Source of the DNA: Burkholderia diffusa
Lineage (GTDB): Bacteria; Pseudomonadota; Gammaproteobacteria; Burkholderiales; Burkholderiaceae
Direction: 5' to 3'
Assembly (NCBI RefSeq): GCF_001718315.1
Contig: NZ_CP013363.1
Coordinates: forward strand, 992,001 to 1,056,000
DNA: 64,000 nucleotides
Below the pieces are notes generated by a model that did no database searches, was not told where the DNA came from, and saw only the letters and a list, made by a program, of their open reading frames with translations. Below are positions 26,508 through 35,040 of this stretch, piece by piece (the stretch's first letter is position 1; every line of letters starts with the position of its first letter). The translations under genes were made by a program, and so were the position numbers.

Positions 26508-27593
26508 TCAGGCCGCGCGGCGCGCCGCGTCGCGTGCCGCGACGGCGCTGCGCACGCGCGGAATCAGTTCGCGGCCGTAGTCGATTGCATCTTCGAGCGG
26601 ATCGAAGCCGCGGATCAGGAAGGTCGTCACGCCGAGGTCGTAGTAATCGAGCAGCGCGTCGGCGACCTGTTCGGGCGTGCCGACCAGCGCGGTCGAATTC
26701 GAGCGCGCGCCGGTGAGCTTCGCGATCTCGGTCCACAGCCGCTTGTCGACGCGCGAGCCGCGTTCGGCCGCGGCGAGCAGGCGCCGCGCGCCTTCGCTCT
26801 GCTGCGGGCCGCCGGTGCCGAGGCCGGCCGCTTCGCGCAACCGGCGGGTTTCGTCGAGGATGCGGTGCGCGCGCGCCCATGCTTCGTCCTCGGTCGCCGC
26901 GAGGATCGGCCGGAACGACACGGAGAAGCGCACCTGCCGGCCGTGCTTCGCGGCTTCGGCGCGCACGCGGGTCGTCAGGTCGCGCACCTGGTCGAGCGAT
27001 TCGCCCCACAGCGCATAGACGTCCGCGTGCTTGCCGGCGACTTGCAGCGCCGCGTCCGACGCGCCGCCGAAGTAGATCGGCACGTGCGGCTGCTGGTACG
27101 GCTTCACTTCGGAAAAGCCCTGCGTGAAGCGGTAGTGCGCGCCGTCGTGATCGAACGGCTGCGTTTCGGTCCAGACGCGGCGCAGGATGCCGAGATATTC
27201 GTCGGTGCGCGCGTAGCGTGCATCGTGGTCGAGGAAGTCGCCGTCGCGCTGCTGCTCGCTGTCCGAGCCGCCGGAGATGAAGTGCACGGCGAGCCGGCCG
27301 CGGCTGAACTGATCGAGCGTCGCGATCTGCCGCGCGGCGAGCGTCGGCGCGGTGAAGCCCGGCCGATGCGCGAGCATGAAATGGATGCGCTCGGTCGCGG
27401 CGGCAGCGAACGCGATCGTCAGCGTCGCGGACGGGCCGGTCGAATGATGCGGGACGAGGATCCGGTCGAAGCCGGCCGTTTCATGTGCGCGGGCGAAGTC
27501 GCGCACGTAATCGGGATCGACGACGGGGCCGGTGGGCGGATGGATTTCCGACTGCTTCTGGCTCTGGATCATGCCGATGAATTCGACGCTCAT
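26508..27593 (-). CDS. LLM-class flavin-dependent monooxygenase, SsuD/MsuD-like
   Basis: This 361-aa TIM-barrel luciferase-like monooxygenase shares with SsuD the pattern PTLAARQIATLDQFSRGRLAVHFISGG, followed by DGDFLDHDARYARTDEYL and PYQQPHVPIYFGGASDAAL. Such enzymes use FMNH2 from a separate reductase to split alkanesulfonates into aldehyde and sulfite. It is the first gene of the minus-strand operon. No flavin reductase gene (ssuE-like) is in the window. The start at 27593 follows GGAGACCCAG. Confidence 0.88.
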   Translation of the reverse strand: MSVEFIGMIQSQKQSEIHPPTGPVVDPDYVRDFARAHETAGFDRILVPHHSTGPSATLTIAFAAAATERIHFMLAHRPGFTAPTLAARQIATLDQFSRGRLAVHFISGGSDSEQQRDGDFLDHDARYARTDEYLGILRRVWTETQPFDHDGAHYRFTQGFSEVKPYQQPHVPIYFGGASDAALQVAGKHADVYALWGESLDQVRDLTTRVRAEAAKHGRQVRFSVSFRPILAATEDEAWARAHRILDETRRLREAAGLGTGGPQQSEGARRLLAAAERGSRVDKRLWTEIAKLTGARSNSTALVGTPEQVADALLDYYDLGVTTFLIRGFDPLEDAIDYGRELIPRVRSAVAARDAARRAA

Positions 27594-28012
27594 CTGGGTC
27601 TCCGATGCGAGGACGGCCCTACGCGGCCACGACGGCCGGCGGGGCAGGAATGGAGCGCAGATTACCGCCGGGATCATGCGGAACGGAAATAATGAATCCC
27701 GATTTGAATATCAGATTTGCATGGTTTGGGCGGTTGCACGTTGCGCATACGCTATGAGCTCGCGATGGAGCGGCGAGGGCGTCGCGGGTGTGTCGGGCGG
27801 CGCTTCCGTGCGGGGCAGGTACCGGATCGGCATGCGTCGAATGCCGATGCATGCGCACGCGTTCGCGGCGAACGACCGCGAACCGGCACGCGAGCGCATC
27901 CGATCGCCACCGGCTTCACGCGCTGCCGCGCCATTCGCCATTCGCCAATCGATCTCCGCTCTCGCCGCGGTTACGTTACCCAGCTACCCAGTCACCGAGG
28001 GAATCTGTACCG
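27594..28012. other. Divergent promoter region of the two organosulfur operons
   Basis: No gene is supported. An A+T-rich stretch at about 27686-27722 (around AATGAATCCC and GATTTGAATATCAG) probably holds the promoter of the minus-strand operon. The plus-strand acyl-CoA-dehydrogenase-like gene has GAGGGA before its ATG. LysR control from the gene at 29412-30335 is likely, but no operator is certain. Confidence 0.45.
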
Positions 28013-29347
28013 ATGTCCGCCCGCCTTGCCGCTTCCTCGCCGCTATCGCAGCAGTCGTCGTCGCTGCGCCACCTGCCTGCCGACGATGCGCGCGTCGCCG
28101 CGCTGCTCGAGCGCCTCGCGCCCGATCTCGCCGCCGATGCCGCCCGCAACGATGTCGACGGCCGCTTCCCGCACGAGAACTTCGCGCGGCTGCATCGTGC
28201 CGGGCTGATCGCGCAGGTCGTGCCGCGCGAGCACGGCGGCGCGGGCGCGACGCTCGCACAGGCGAGCCGGATCGTCGCCGCCGTCGCGCGCGCCGATCCC
28301 GCGACCGCACTGGTGCTGACGATGACGTATCTGCAGCATCGCGCGCTCGGCCGCGCGGACAACCGCTGGCCCGCGCGCGTGCGGCGCGCGGTGTTCGACA
28401 GTGCGGTCGCCGAAGGCGCGCTGATCAACGCGTTGCGCGTCGAACCGGCGCTCGGTTCGCCGTCGCGAGGCGGCCTGCCCGAGACGATCGCGCGCCGCGA
28501 CGGCGACGGCTGGCGGTTGTCCGGCCACAAGCTGTACAGCACCGGCATTCCGGCGCTGCGCTGGCTCGCCGTGTGGGCGCGCACCGACGAACCCGAACCG
28601 CGTGTCGGCGTATTCCTGGTTCCGCGCGAGCGCGATACGGATGACGAAGCAGGCATTCGCGTGATCGAAAGCTGGAATCACCTGGGCCTGCGCGCACCGG
28701 GCAGCCACGAGGTCGTGTTCGACGACGTGCGGCTGCCCGCCGATCATGCGGTGGACGTGCGCGCGCCCGATGCGTGGGCCGTATCGGCCGCGAGCCATGC
28801 GGATATCGACGCGCAGGCCGACCAGCAGGCGTGGATGGTCGCGTTGCTCGGCAGCCTCTACGATGCGGTGGCGCGTGCGTCGCGCGACTGGTTGCTCGAG
28901 TTCGCGACGACGCGCGTGCCGAGCGGGCTCGGCGTCCCGCTCGCGACGCTGCCGCGCATTCAGGAGGCCGTCGGCGAGATCGAAGGGTGGTTGCACACGA
29001 ATCGCGTGCTGCTCGACGAGCACATCGCGCGCACCGACACGGGCGACGCGCCGACGGTGACGACGAGCGGCCTCGTCAAGCGAACCGTGACGGAGCAGGC
29101 GATCCGCACGGTCGAGCACGCGTTGAAGCTGTCGGGCAATCACGGGCTGAGCCGCCACCATCCGCTCGAGCGTCACTATCGCGACGTGCTGTGCAGCCGC
29201 GTGCACACGCCGCAGGACGATGCGATCGCGGTGGCCGCCGGACGGGCGGCACTCGACGCGGCGTCGCGCAGCGCGACGACGAACGCGGGGGCCGGTGGTA
29301 CGTCACGCGGCGCACCGGCATCCGGCCGAAACGAAGACGATGCGTGA
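28013..29347 (+). CDS. Acyl-CoA-dehydrogenase-like flavoprotein (SfnB/DszC family)
   Basis: This 444-aa protein has the acyl-CoA dehydrogenase fold: N-terminal helices (FPHENFARLHRAGLIAQVVP), the central barrel (GWRLSGHKLYSTGIPAL, ESWNHLGLRAPGSHEVVFDDVRLPAD) and the C-terminal bundle (ALKLSGNHGLSRHHPLERHYRDVLCSRVHTPQDD). Relatives in sulfur loci (SfnB, DszC) act as reduced-flavin monooxygenases and not on CoA esters; the catalytic glutamate of true dehydrogenases is not evident. Given the SsuD-like and thiol-dioxygenase neighbours, it likely oxygenates an organosulfur compound. A CoA-ester desulfinase role is the alternative. Confidence 0.82.
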   Translation: MSARLAASSPLSQQSSSLRHLPADDARVAALLERLAPDLAADAARNDVDGRFPHENFARLHRAGLIAQVVPREHGGAGATLAQASRIVAAVARADPATALVLTMTYLQHRALGRADNRWPARVRRAVFDSAVAEGALINALRVEPALGSPSRGGLPETIARRDGDGWRLSGHKLYSTGIPALRWLAVWARTDEPEPRVGVFLVPRERDTDDEAGIRVIESWNHLGLRAPGSHEVVFDDVRLPADHAVDVRAPDAWAVSAASHADIDAQADQQAWMVALLGSLYDAVARASRDWLLEFATTRVPSGLGVPLATLPRIQEAVGEIEGWLHTNRVLLDEHIARTDTGDAPTVTTSGLVKRTVTEQAIRTVEHALKLSGNHGLSRHHPLERHYRDVLCSRVHTPQDDAIAVAAGRAALDAASRSATTNAGAGGTSRGAPASGRNEDDA

Positions 29348-29380
29348 GCGGGGCCGTGTGGCAGTCGGTGCAAACGGAAC

Positions 29381-29397
29381 GACGCCTTGCGGGCGTC
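29381..29397. other. Short hairpin between convergent genes
   Basis: GACGCC (29381-29386) and GGCGTC (29392-29397) pair around a 5-base loop in the 64-base gap where the SfnB-like gene and the lysR gene converge. There is no clear T-run, so terminator function is uncertain. Confidence 0.35.
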
Positions 29398-29411
29398 ATC
29401 GCCGGCCGCGG

Positions 29412-30335
29412 TCAAGCGGCTTCGTCGCGTTCGGCTGCATCTTCGGGCAGCGCGAACGCCGCGCGCGCATGCGCGGCCACGGCGGCGAGCGGCGCCCCGA
29501 AGCGCGCGGCGTCCTGCCGGCGCAGCAGCCACAGATCGATCTGCGGTTTGAAATCGGCGAGCGGCACGATGTCGACCGCGTCGCGCAGCGGGCTGCCTTC
29601 GACAAGCGGCAGCGGCATCAGCCCGAGGCCGAACCCGTTCGCGACGCTCTGCAATTGCAGGTCGCGGCCATAGGTATCGAGCGCGACCGGCATCGGCAGC
29701 CCTTGCGCGTCGAGCGCGCGGCGCAGACCCGCGCGAAAGCCGCAGCCGTCGGGATTGAGCACCCAGCCGCGCGCGTGACAGTCGGCGAGCCGGTAGCTGC
29801 GGCGCGGCCAATCGCCCTTGCGGCCGACCGCGACGAGCCGCGTGGCCAGCAGCCGCTCGCCGTCGACCTGCGGCGGCAACAGCATCTCGCGGGCCAGAAA
29901 CACAAGCGCTGCGTCGAGTTCGCGGCGCGCGACGCGCTCGACGAGCGTGCCGCCCCAGGCCGTCGTGACCTGCGTGGCGAGCGCCGGCCATTGCGCGCCG
30001 ATCCGCGCGATCAGGCCGGGAAGCATCAGTTCGCCGAGCCCTTGCGTGAGGCCGACGCGGAATTCGCCGGCGGGCGGCCGCTGGCCGGCCGTCAGTTCGC
30101 GCAGCGCATCGACTTCGCGCAGGATCGCGCGGCATTGCTCGAACACCTGCAGGCCGATGTCGGTCGGGCGCGGCGGCTTCGTGTTACGGTCGAGCAGCGT
30201 CGCGCCGAGCGCTTCCTCGAGGTTCTGCACGCGCCGCGTGATCGCCGGCTGCGTCATCCCGAGCTCGGCCGCGGCCTGGCTCAGCGTCTGGCAGCGGACG
30301 ACCGCTGCAAAAGCGTCGATATCGCTAATTTTCAT
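29412..30335 (-). CDS. LysR-family regulator of the organosulfur locus
   Basis: This 307-aa regulator has an N-terminal winged helix-turn-helix (DAFAAVVRCQTLSQAAAELGMTQPAITRRVQNLEE spans residues about 6-40) and a C-terminal co-inducer domain (GEFRVGLTQGLGELMLPGLI onward). It is divergent from the thiol dioxygenase gene across 74 bases that contain a tandem direct repeat. It probably governs the dioxygenase-rhodanese pair and perhaps the sulfonate operon, like CysB/Cbl-type regulators. The effector is unknown. Confidence 0.87.
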   Translation of the reverse strand: MKISDIDAFAAVVRCQTLSQAAAELGMTQPAITRRVQNLEEALGATLLDRNTKPPRPTDIGLQVFEQCRAILREVDALRELTAGQRPPAGEFRVGLTQGLGELMLPGLIARIGAQWPALATQVTTAWGGTLVERVARRELDAALVFLAREMLLPPQVDGERLLATRLVAVGRKGDWPRRSYRLADCHARGWVLNPDGCGFRAGLRRALDAQGLPMPVALDTYGRDLQLQSVANGFGLGLMPLPLVEGSPLRDAVDIVPLADFKPQIDLWLLRRQDAARFGAPLAAVAAHARAAFALPEDAAERDEAA

Positions 30336-30374
30336 GTTTGTTCTGCATGGTATTTCGGGTGCATCATGACGATT

Positions 30375-30397
30375 CATCATATTCGGCATCATATTCG
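30375..30397. promoter_or_regulatory. Tandem direct repeat in the lysR-dioxygenase promoter
   Basis: CATCATATTCG occurs at 30375-30385 and again at 30387-30397, one base apart, giving a 12-base period close to one helical turn. A diverged copy, CATCATGAC, precedes it at 30362. It lies 13-35 bases before the dioxygenase GTG and is the likely LysR binding region or promoter core. Confidence 0.5.
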
Positions 30398-30409
30398 AGG
30401 AGGCAGCCG

Positions 30410-30976
30410 GTGAGTACGCTTTCGTTGCATCAGACGCCGCTGCGTCCGTTCGTCGACAGGCTGGGCGCGCTGCTCGCGTCCGGCGCGAACGAGGCGCGCA
30501 TCCTGGACGAGGGCGGCGCGCTGCTGGCCGCGCTCGTCGCGCACGACGACTGGCTGCCCGACGCGTTCGCGCAGCCCGATCCGGCGCGCTACCGCCAGTA
30601 CCTGCTGTATCTCGATCCCGACGAGCGGTTCTCCGTCGTCAGCTTTGTGTGGGGGCCCGGCCAGACGACGCCGATCCACAACCACACCGTATGGGGGCTG
30701 ATCGGGATGCTGCGCGGCGGCGAGTTCTCGCAGCCGTACCGGTTCGACGCGACCGGCCGGCCGGTGCCGTCGGGCGATGCGGTGCGGCTGCGGCCGGGCG
30801 ACGTCGAGGCCGTGTCGCCGCGCATCGGCGACGTTCATCGCGTGACCAACGCGTTCGCCGACCAGGTGTCGATCAGCATCCACGTGTACGGCGCGAACAT
30901 CGGCAAGGTCGAGCGCGCGGTATTCCTGGACGACGGCACCGTGAAGCCGTTCGTGTCCGGCTATTCGAACGCGTGA
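30410..30976 (+). CDS. Thiol dioxygenase, Gln-type (probable 3-mercaptopropionate dioxygenase)
   Basis: This 188-aa cupin of the cysteine dioxygenase family has iron ligands His90 and His92 in QTTPIHNH and His143 in GDVHRV. Gln85 sits where cysteine-type enzymes carry arginine for substrate carboxylate binding. Gln-type enzymes prefer 3-mercaptopropionate and yield 3-sulfinopropionate. The Ser-x-His-x-Tyr triad is present (Ser156, His158, Tyr160 in SISIHVYG). The usual HDH is HNH here. The GTG start follows GAGGAGGCAGCCG. A rhodanese gene follows 109 bases later. The substrate preference is inferred from known family residues. Confidence 0.88.
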   Translation: MSTLSLHQTPLRPFVDRLGALLASGANEARILDEGGALLAALVAHDDWLPDAFAQPDPARYRQYLLYLDPDERFSVVSFVWGPGQTTPIHNHTVWGLIGMLRGGEFSQPYRFDATGRPVPSGDAVRLRPGDVEAVSPRIGDVHRVTNAFADQVSISIHVYGANIGKVERAVFLDDGTVKPFVSGYSNA

Positions 30977-31085
30977 CGCCGCAAGTCGCGGGCGGCCCGT
31001 TCCGAGCGCGCGCCCGCGGGCTCGAGATTCACCCGCTTTCCGTTTGTTTCCTTCACCGACTGCAACAGAATCCAGCAGAGACATC

Positions 31086-32711
31086 GTGACGCAATCCGTT
31101 GATTCCACTTCCCGTTTCCCCGTCGCGTCGTACCAGGACGTACGCGCGCGCCTCCTGGCCCGCGACGAGCTCGCGCTGATCGACGTGCGCGAGGAAGATC
31201 CCTACGCGCAGGGCCATCCGCTCTGGGCCGCCAACTTTCCGCTGTCGAAGCTCGAACTCGACGCGTGGACGCGCATTCCGCGCCGCGACACGCCGATCGT
31301 CGTGTACGGCGAAGCGGGCGGCGAGGATCTCGCGCCGCGCGCGGCCGCGAAGCTCGCGCAGCTCGGCTATACCGACGTGCGGCTGCTCGACGGCGGTCTC
31401 GCGGCCTGGCTCGCCGCGGGCGGCGAGCTGTTCATCGACGTGAACGTGCCGAGCAAGTCGTTCGGCGAATGGGTCGAGGCCGAGCGCCATACGCCGTCGC
31501 TGTCCGCGCAGGAAGTGCAGGCGCTGATCGACGAGAAGGCGGACGTCGTGATCGTCGACGCGCGCCGCTTCGACGAATACCAGACGATGAACATCCCGAC
31601 GTCGACGAGCGTGCCGGGTGCGGAGCTCGTACTGCGCGTGCGCGCGCTCGCGCCGAACCCCGCAACCCGGATCGTGGTGAACTGCGCGGGCCGCACGCGC
31701 AGCATCATCGGCACGCAGTCGCTCGTGAATGCGGGGCTGCCGAACCCGGTCGCGGCATTGCGCAACGGCACGATCGGCTGGACGCTCGCCGGCCAGGCGC
31801 TTGAGCACGGCGCCGCGCGACGCTTTCCGGACGACATCGAACCCGCGCAGCGCGAGGAAGCCCGTCGCGCCGCGCGCGCGGTGGCCGAGCGTGCCGGCGT
31901 GCCGCGCATCGCGCTCGCGGACGTCGCGGCGCTCGACGAGCCGGGCCGCACGCTGTACCGCTTCGACGTGCGTACGCCGGAGGAATACGAGGCCGGCCAT
32001 CTGCCAGACTTCCTGGGCACGCCGGGCGGCCAGCTCGTGCAGGAAACCGATCATCATGCGGCCGTGCGCGGCGCGCGCATCGTACTCGCCGACGACGACG
32101 GCGTGCGCGCGGACATGACCGCGTCGTGGCTCGCGCAGATGGGCTGGGAGGTGCGCGTGATCGAGCCGGCCGGCGCGGCGGCGTTCACCGAGCGCGGTCA
32201 GCCGCCCCGCGACGTGCCGGCGTCGCCGCAGGTGGCCGAGGTGTCGCCCGCGACGCTCGCGGGCTGGCTGAACGAGGCGGCCGCGGGCGAGATCGCGGTC
32301 GTCGACGTGACGACCAGCGCGAACTACGTGAAGCGGCATATTCCCGGCGCATGGTTCGTCGTGCGCGCGCAGTTGCGCGACGCGCTCGCCGCGATTCCGC
32401 CAGCGAAGCGCTATGTGTTCACGTGCGGCTCGAGCCTGCTCGCGCGGTTCGCGGCGGACGACGCGCGCGCGCTGCTGCCGGCTGGCGCGGCGATCTCGGT
32501 GCTGACCGGCGGCACCGCCGCGTGGATCGACGCGGGGCTGCCGCTCGAGCACGGCGAGACGCATCTGGCGTCGCCGCGCGTCGACCGCTACCGGCGCCCG
32601 TATGAAGGCACCGACAACGCGGCCGCCGCGATGCAGGCGTATCTCGACTGGGAATACGGGCTGGTCGACCAGCTGAAGCGCGACGGCACGCACCACTTCC
32701 ACGTGATCTGA
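31086..32711 (+). CDS. Four-domain rhodanese-like sulfurtransferase
   Basis: This 541-aa protein is built of four rhodanese modules (about 10-125, 135-255, 275-370 and 390-500). Active-site loops carry cysteine in modules 2 (VVNCAGRTRS) and 4 (VFTCGSSLLA) but not in 1 (VVYGEAGGED) or 3 (VLADDDGVRA), so two modules are probably structural. Rhodaneses move sulfane sulfur from thiosulfate or persulfides to acceptors. Directly downstream of the thiol dioxygenase, it probably handles sulfur released from thiol oxidation. The GTG start is preferred over an upstream TTG. Confidence 0.88.
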   Translation: MTQSVDSTSRFPVASYQDVRARLLARDELALIDVREEDPYAQGHPLWAANFPLSKLELDAWTRIPRRDTPIVVYGEAGGEDLAPRAAAKLAQLGYTDVRLLDGGLAAWLAAGGELFIDVNVPSKSFGEWVEAERHTPSLSAQEVQALIDEKADVVIVDARRFDEYQTMNIPTSTSVPGAELVLRVRALAPNPATRIVVNCAGRTRSIIGTQSLVNAGLPNPVAALRNGTIGWTLAGQALEHGAARRFPDDIEPAQREEARRAARAVAERAGVPRIALADVAALDEPGRTLYRFDVRTPEEYEAGHLPDFLGTPGGQLVQETDHHAAVRGARIVLADDDGVRADMTASWLAQMGWEVRVIEPAGAAAFTERGQPPRDVPASPQVAEVSPATLAGWLNEAAAGEIAVVDVTTSANYVKRHIPGAWFVVRAQLRDALAAIPPAKRYVFTCGSSLLARFAADDARALLPAGAAISVLTGGTAAWIDAGLPLEHGETHLASPRVDRYRRPYEGTDNAAAAMQAYLDWEYGLVDQLKRDGTHHFHVI

Positions 32712-32717
32712 CCGCGA

Positions 32718-32765
32718 CGCGGCAACCGGTGTGCGGCACGACATGCGCCGCGCCCGGTTGCCGCG
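32718..32765 (+). terminator. Large hairpin after the rhodanese gene
   Basis: CGCGGCAACCGG (32718-32729) and CCGGTTGCCGCG (32754-32765) form a perfect 12-bp stem, starting 6 bases after the stop codon. There is no T-run, so it may act as an mRNA 3'-end stabiliser or a Rho-assisted stop. Confidence 0.45.
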
Positions 32766-32768
32766 CGT

Positions 32769-33300
32769 TCAGCGGCGCATCGCATTCGACGCTCGGTACG
32801 CTCGGCGCTTGAACGTATCGACGGCCGTGCGGCCCGTGGCCGGATCGTCGGTGAAGAAGCCGTCGCGCCCGCGCGCAGGTATGCCTGGATCTCGCGAATC
32901 GAGCCCGCGGTGTTGCGCGTGGCGGGCGTGCCGCCATCCTTCGGCGACGCGGGCAGGAAGTTGTTCTCCGGACGGAACGTGTACGCATGCACGACGAGGC
33001 CGGCTTCGTGCGCGTGGCGCACGTGCGGCGTCGGCTGCTGCAGCGTGTCGTCCGCCGGCACGGCGATGAGCGACGTCTTGTACGGGCGGACGCCGTTCGC
33101 GTAGCACACGATTCCGCGCATTCCGCGCATTCCGTCGCACGTCGACAGGTCGCACGCAGGTGCGCTTGTCGTTCGCGTTCACGAAGTCGTACGACGCTGG
33201 CCGGCTTCGTCCATCGACTGCACGAGCTTCCAGTTCGGCGGGCCCGGCTTGATCCGGTTGCGGAGCGCGGGATGGCTGGAAAGCGCGATCACGCGCGCGG
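32769..33300 (-). pseudogene. Decayed glycerophosphodiester phosphodiesterase (C-terminal remnant)
   Basis: Fragments of the GDPD barrel appear in shifting minus-strand frames. In order they are VIALSSHPALRNRIKPGPPN, YDFVNANDKRTC, IVCYANGVRPYKTSLIAVPA with VVHAYTFRPENNFLPAS and GSIREIQAYLRAG, and finally DGFFTDDPATGRTAVDTF. At least three frameshifts are needed to join them. The N-terminal half, with the catalytic HRG motif, is missing. A 9-base sequence is tandemly repeated inside it (33111-33134), a likely slippage site. Such enzymes hydrolyse glycerophosphodiesters to glycerol-3-phosphate. It is not functional as it stands unless the sequence contains errors. Confidence 0.8.
33111..33134. 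repeat. 9-base tandem repeat inside the GDPD pseudogene
   Basis: ATTCCGCGC occurs twice in tandem, followed by a partial third copy (ATTCCG). It coincides with the region where the broken gene duplicates a short peptide (MRGMRG), consistent with replication slippage. Confidence 0.7.
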
Positions 33301-33478
33301 CGCGTTCCGGCCGTCGCCGGGAGCCGGCGCGCCGGATGCACTAAACTTGCGGGACTTTTGCATCGCCGCGCCGGGCCGACGCCCGTCCGCGCGCGACGAT
33401 GCGGCGACTCGCGGGCCGGCGCGGGCGCCCGGCGCCGATGTGCGTCCGGGGCCCGCGCCGGCCGATTTTTGCTGACCC

Positions 33479-34543
33479 ATGACGACTCATACCAATCCCG
33501 CCTATCTGCTCGGCGACCTGCTGAAGAACGTTTCCCGCTCCTTCTACCTGACGCTTCGCGTGTTGCCCGACGGCATGCGCGCCCCGGTCGGCCTGGCCTA
33601 CCTGCTCGCGCGCGCGGCCGACACGATCGCCGACACGGCGCTTGTCGCACCCGATCGCCGCGCGGCGCTGCTGACCGATCTGCGCGACGACGTCGAGCGG
33701 CTCGGCGACGGCGCGGCGCTGTCGCGTGCGCTGGAGGACGTGACGCGGATGCAGACGGATTCGCACGAGCACGTGCTGCTCGGCTCGATGCAGCCGATGC
33801 TCGCGCTGCTGCGCGCGCAACCGGAGGCCGATCGCGCGTCGATCCGCAAGGTCGTCGCGACGTTGACGTCGGGGATGGAATTCGACCTGCGCACGTTCCC
33901 CGACGAGCAGTCGGGCGAGGTCGCGTCGCTGCCGGACCGCGACGTGCTCGATCGCTACACGTATCTGGTCGCCGGTTGCGTCGGCGAATTCTGGACCGAC
34001 ATGACCGGCGCGCACACGCGGGCCGCGCGCGGCTGGGACCTGGCCGACATGCGCGAGAAGGGCATTCGTTTCGGCAAGGCGCTGCAGATGACCAACATCC
34101 TGCGCGACTGCGCGAAGGATCTGCGGATTGGCCGCTGCTACCTGCCGGACGACGTGCTGGCCGCCCACCGCGTCGGCGTTGCCGACCTGATGTCGCCCGA
34201 CGCGTCGGCGCGTGCGCGCGGCGTGCTCATCGACCTGCTGCGCGTGGCGCTCGATCAGTATCGCGACGCATGCCGGTACACGCTGGCGATTCCGCGCCGC
34301 TTCGTGCGTCTGCGGCTTGCGTGCCTTTGGCCGATCATGATCGGCCTCGAAACGCTCGAACTGCTGGCCGGCCATGACGCGTGGCTCGATCCGGCGAGGC
34401 CGGCGAAGGTGCCGCGCAAGCGGATCTACCGGATCATGGCGTCATCGCTTGCGCTCGTTGGCTCGAACGGAGCGATCCGCGCGCGCATGAACGCGCTCGT
34501 CGATGCGGTGAACGCGCGGATCGAACAGCCGTCCGCGCACTGA
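33479..34543 (+). CDS. Squalene/phytoene synthase family protein
   Basis: This 354-aa head-to-head prenyl synthase has the first aspartate-rich motif DTIAD at residues 48-52 (within LLARAADTIADT) and the second motif in LQMTNILRDCAKDLRIGRCYLP, both for Mg-diphosphate binding. The N-terminal KNVSRSFYLTLRVLP resembles squalene synthases more than HpnC/HpnD. It would condense two farnesyl diphosphates on the route to hopanoids or related triterpenes. No hpn or squalene-hopene cyclase gene is adjacent. The start at 33479 has only a weak upstream ribosome binding site. Confidence 0.87.
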   Translation: MTTHTNPAYLLGDLLKNVSRSFYLTLRVLPDGMRAPVGLAYLLARAADTIADTALVAPDRRAALLTDLRDDVERLGDGAALSRALEDVTRMQTDSHEHVLLGSMQPMLALLRAQPEADRASIRKVVATLTSGMEFDLRTFPDEQSGEVASLPDRDVLDRYTYLVAGCVGEFWTDMTGAHTRAARGWDLADMREKGIRFGKALQMTNILRDCAKDLRIGRCYLPDDVLAAHRVGVADLMSPDASARARGVLIDLLRVALDQYRDACRYTLAIPRRFVRLRLACLWPIMIGLETLELLAGHDAWLDPARPAKVPRKRIYRIMASSLALVGSNGAIRARMNALVDAVNARIEQPSAH

Positions 34544-35040
34544 ATCGTGCTGAACGATGCCGGCGCGACACGCGCGGGCATCGCCCCTGGGCCCGCGTTC
34601 GCCGGGCCGCTCCCGTCTTCCTGTCTGATTCTCGCCACACGAACTGAAACGTTTTCATGATTTCGTTTCCCGAAACGTGGGTGTCATGAATGTCAGCGAT
34701 CCTGCGCGGCGGCGTGAAGCGCGGCACCGACCGCGATCGCGCATTTGTAAGAAGGTTGTCGCCGAAGGCGTCTGACGACATTGGACGGTCTCGATGCACC
34801 AGTAAAAATGTAAAGCTAGGGTTTTCACCGTGAAATTCCGGAGAGGCCCGCCGCACAAGCGTTTTCAGGTGTTATGTAACCGTTTGGTGAACCCCTGCGT
34901 TGCGTCGATCATACGATGACCGACTGCACATGTTGGGAAACGATTGGTAATCCGTCAGAATCGCACCGGCATGTACTCGCACATGTGTCAGTCATAAAAC
35001 CACACCAGAAAAGAAATCATTCTTTGAGGACGGAGAATCA
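34544..35040. other. 497-base intergenic region upstream of a porin gene
   Basis: No gene is supported. Composition shifts toward A+T over the last 250 bases, typical of a long, regulated porin leader. Short inverted repeats occur, for example CATGT (34970-34974) with ACATG (34981-34985). The porin gene has GAGGACGGAGAATC before its ATG. Confidence 0.45.

Noticed and set aside
29176-30135. 319-codon minus-strand frame overlapping the lysR gene
   Set aside because: It lies out of frame with the well-supported LysR protein and is mostly Arg and Ala; a composition artefact.
34655-34858. Minus-strand small frames upstream of the porin gene
   Set aside because: Overlapping frames with biased composition and no ribosome binding site; the region is better explained as a long porin leader.
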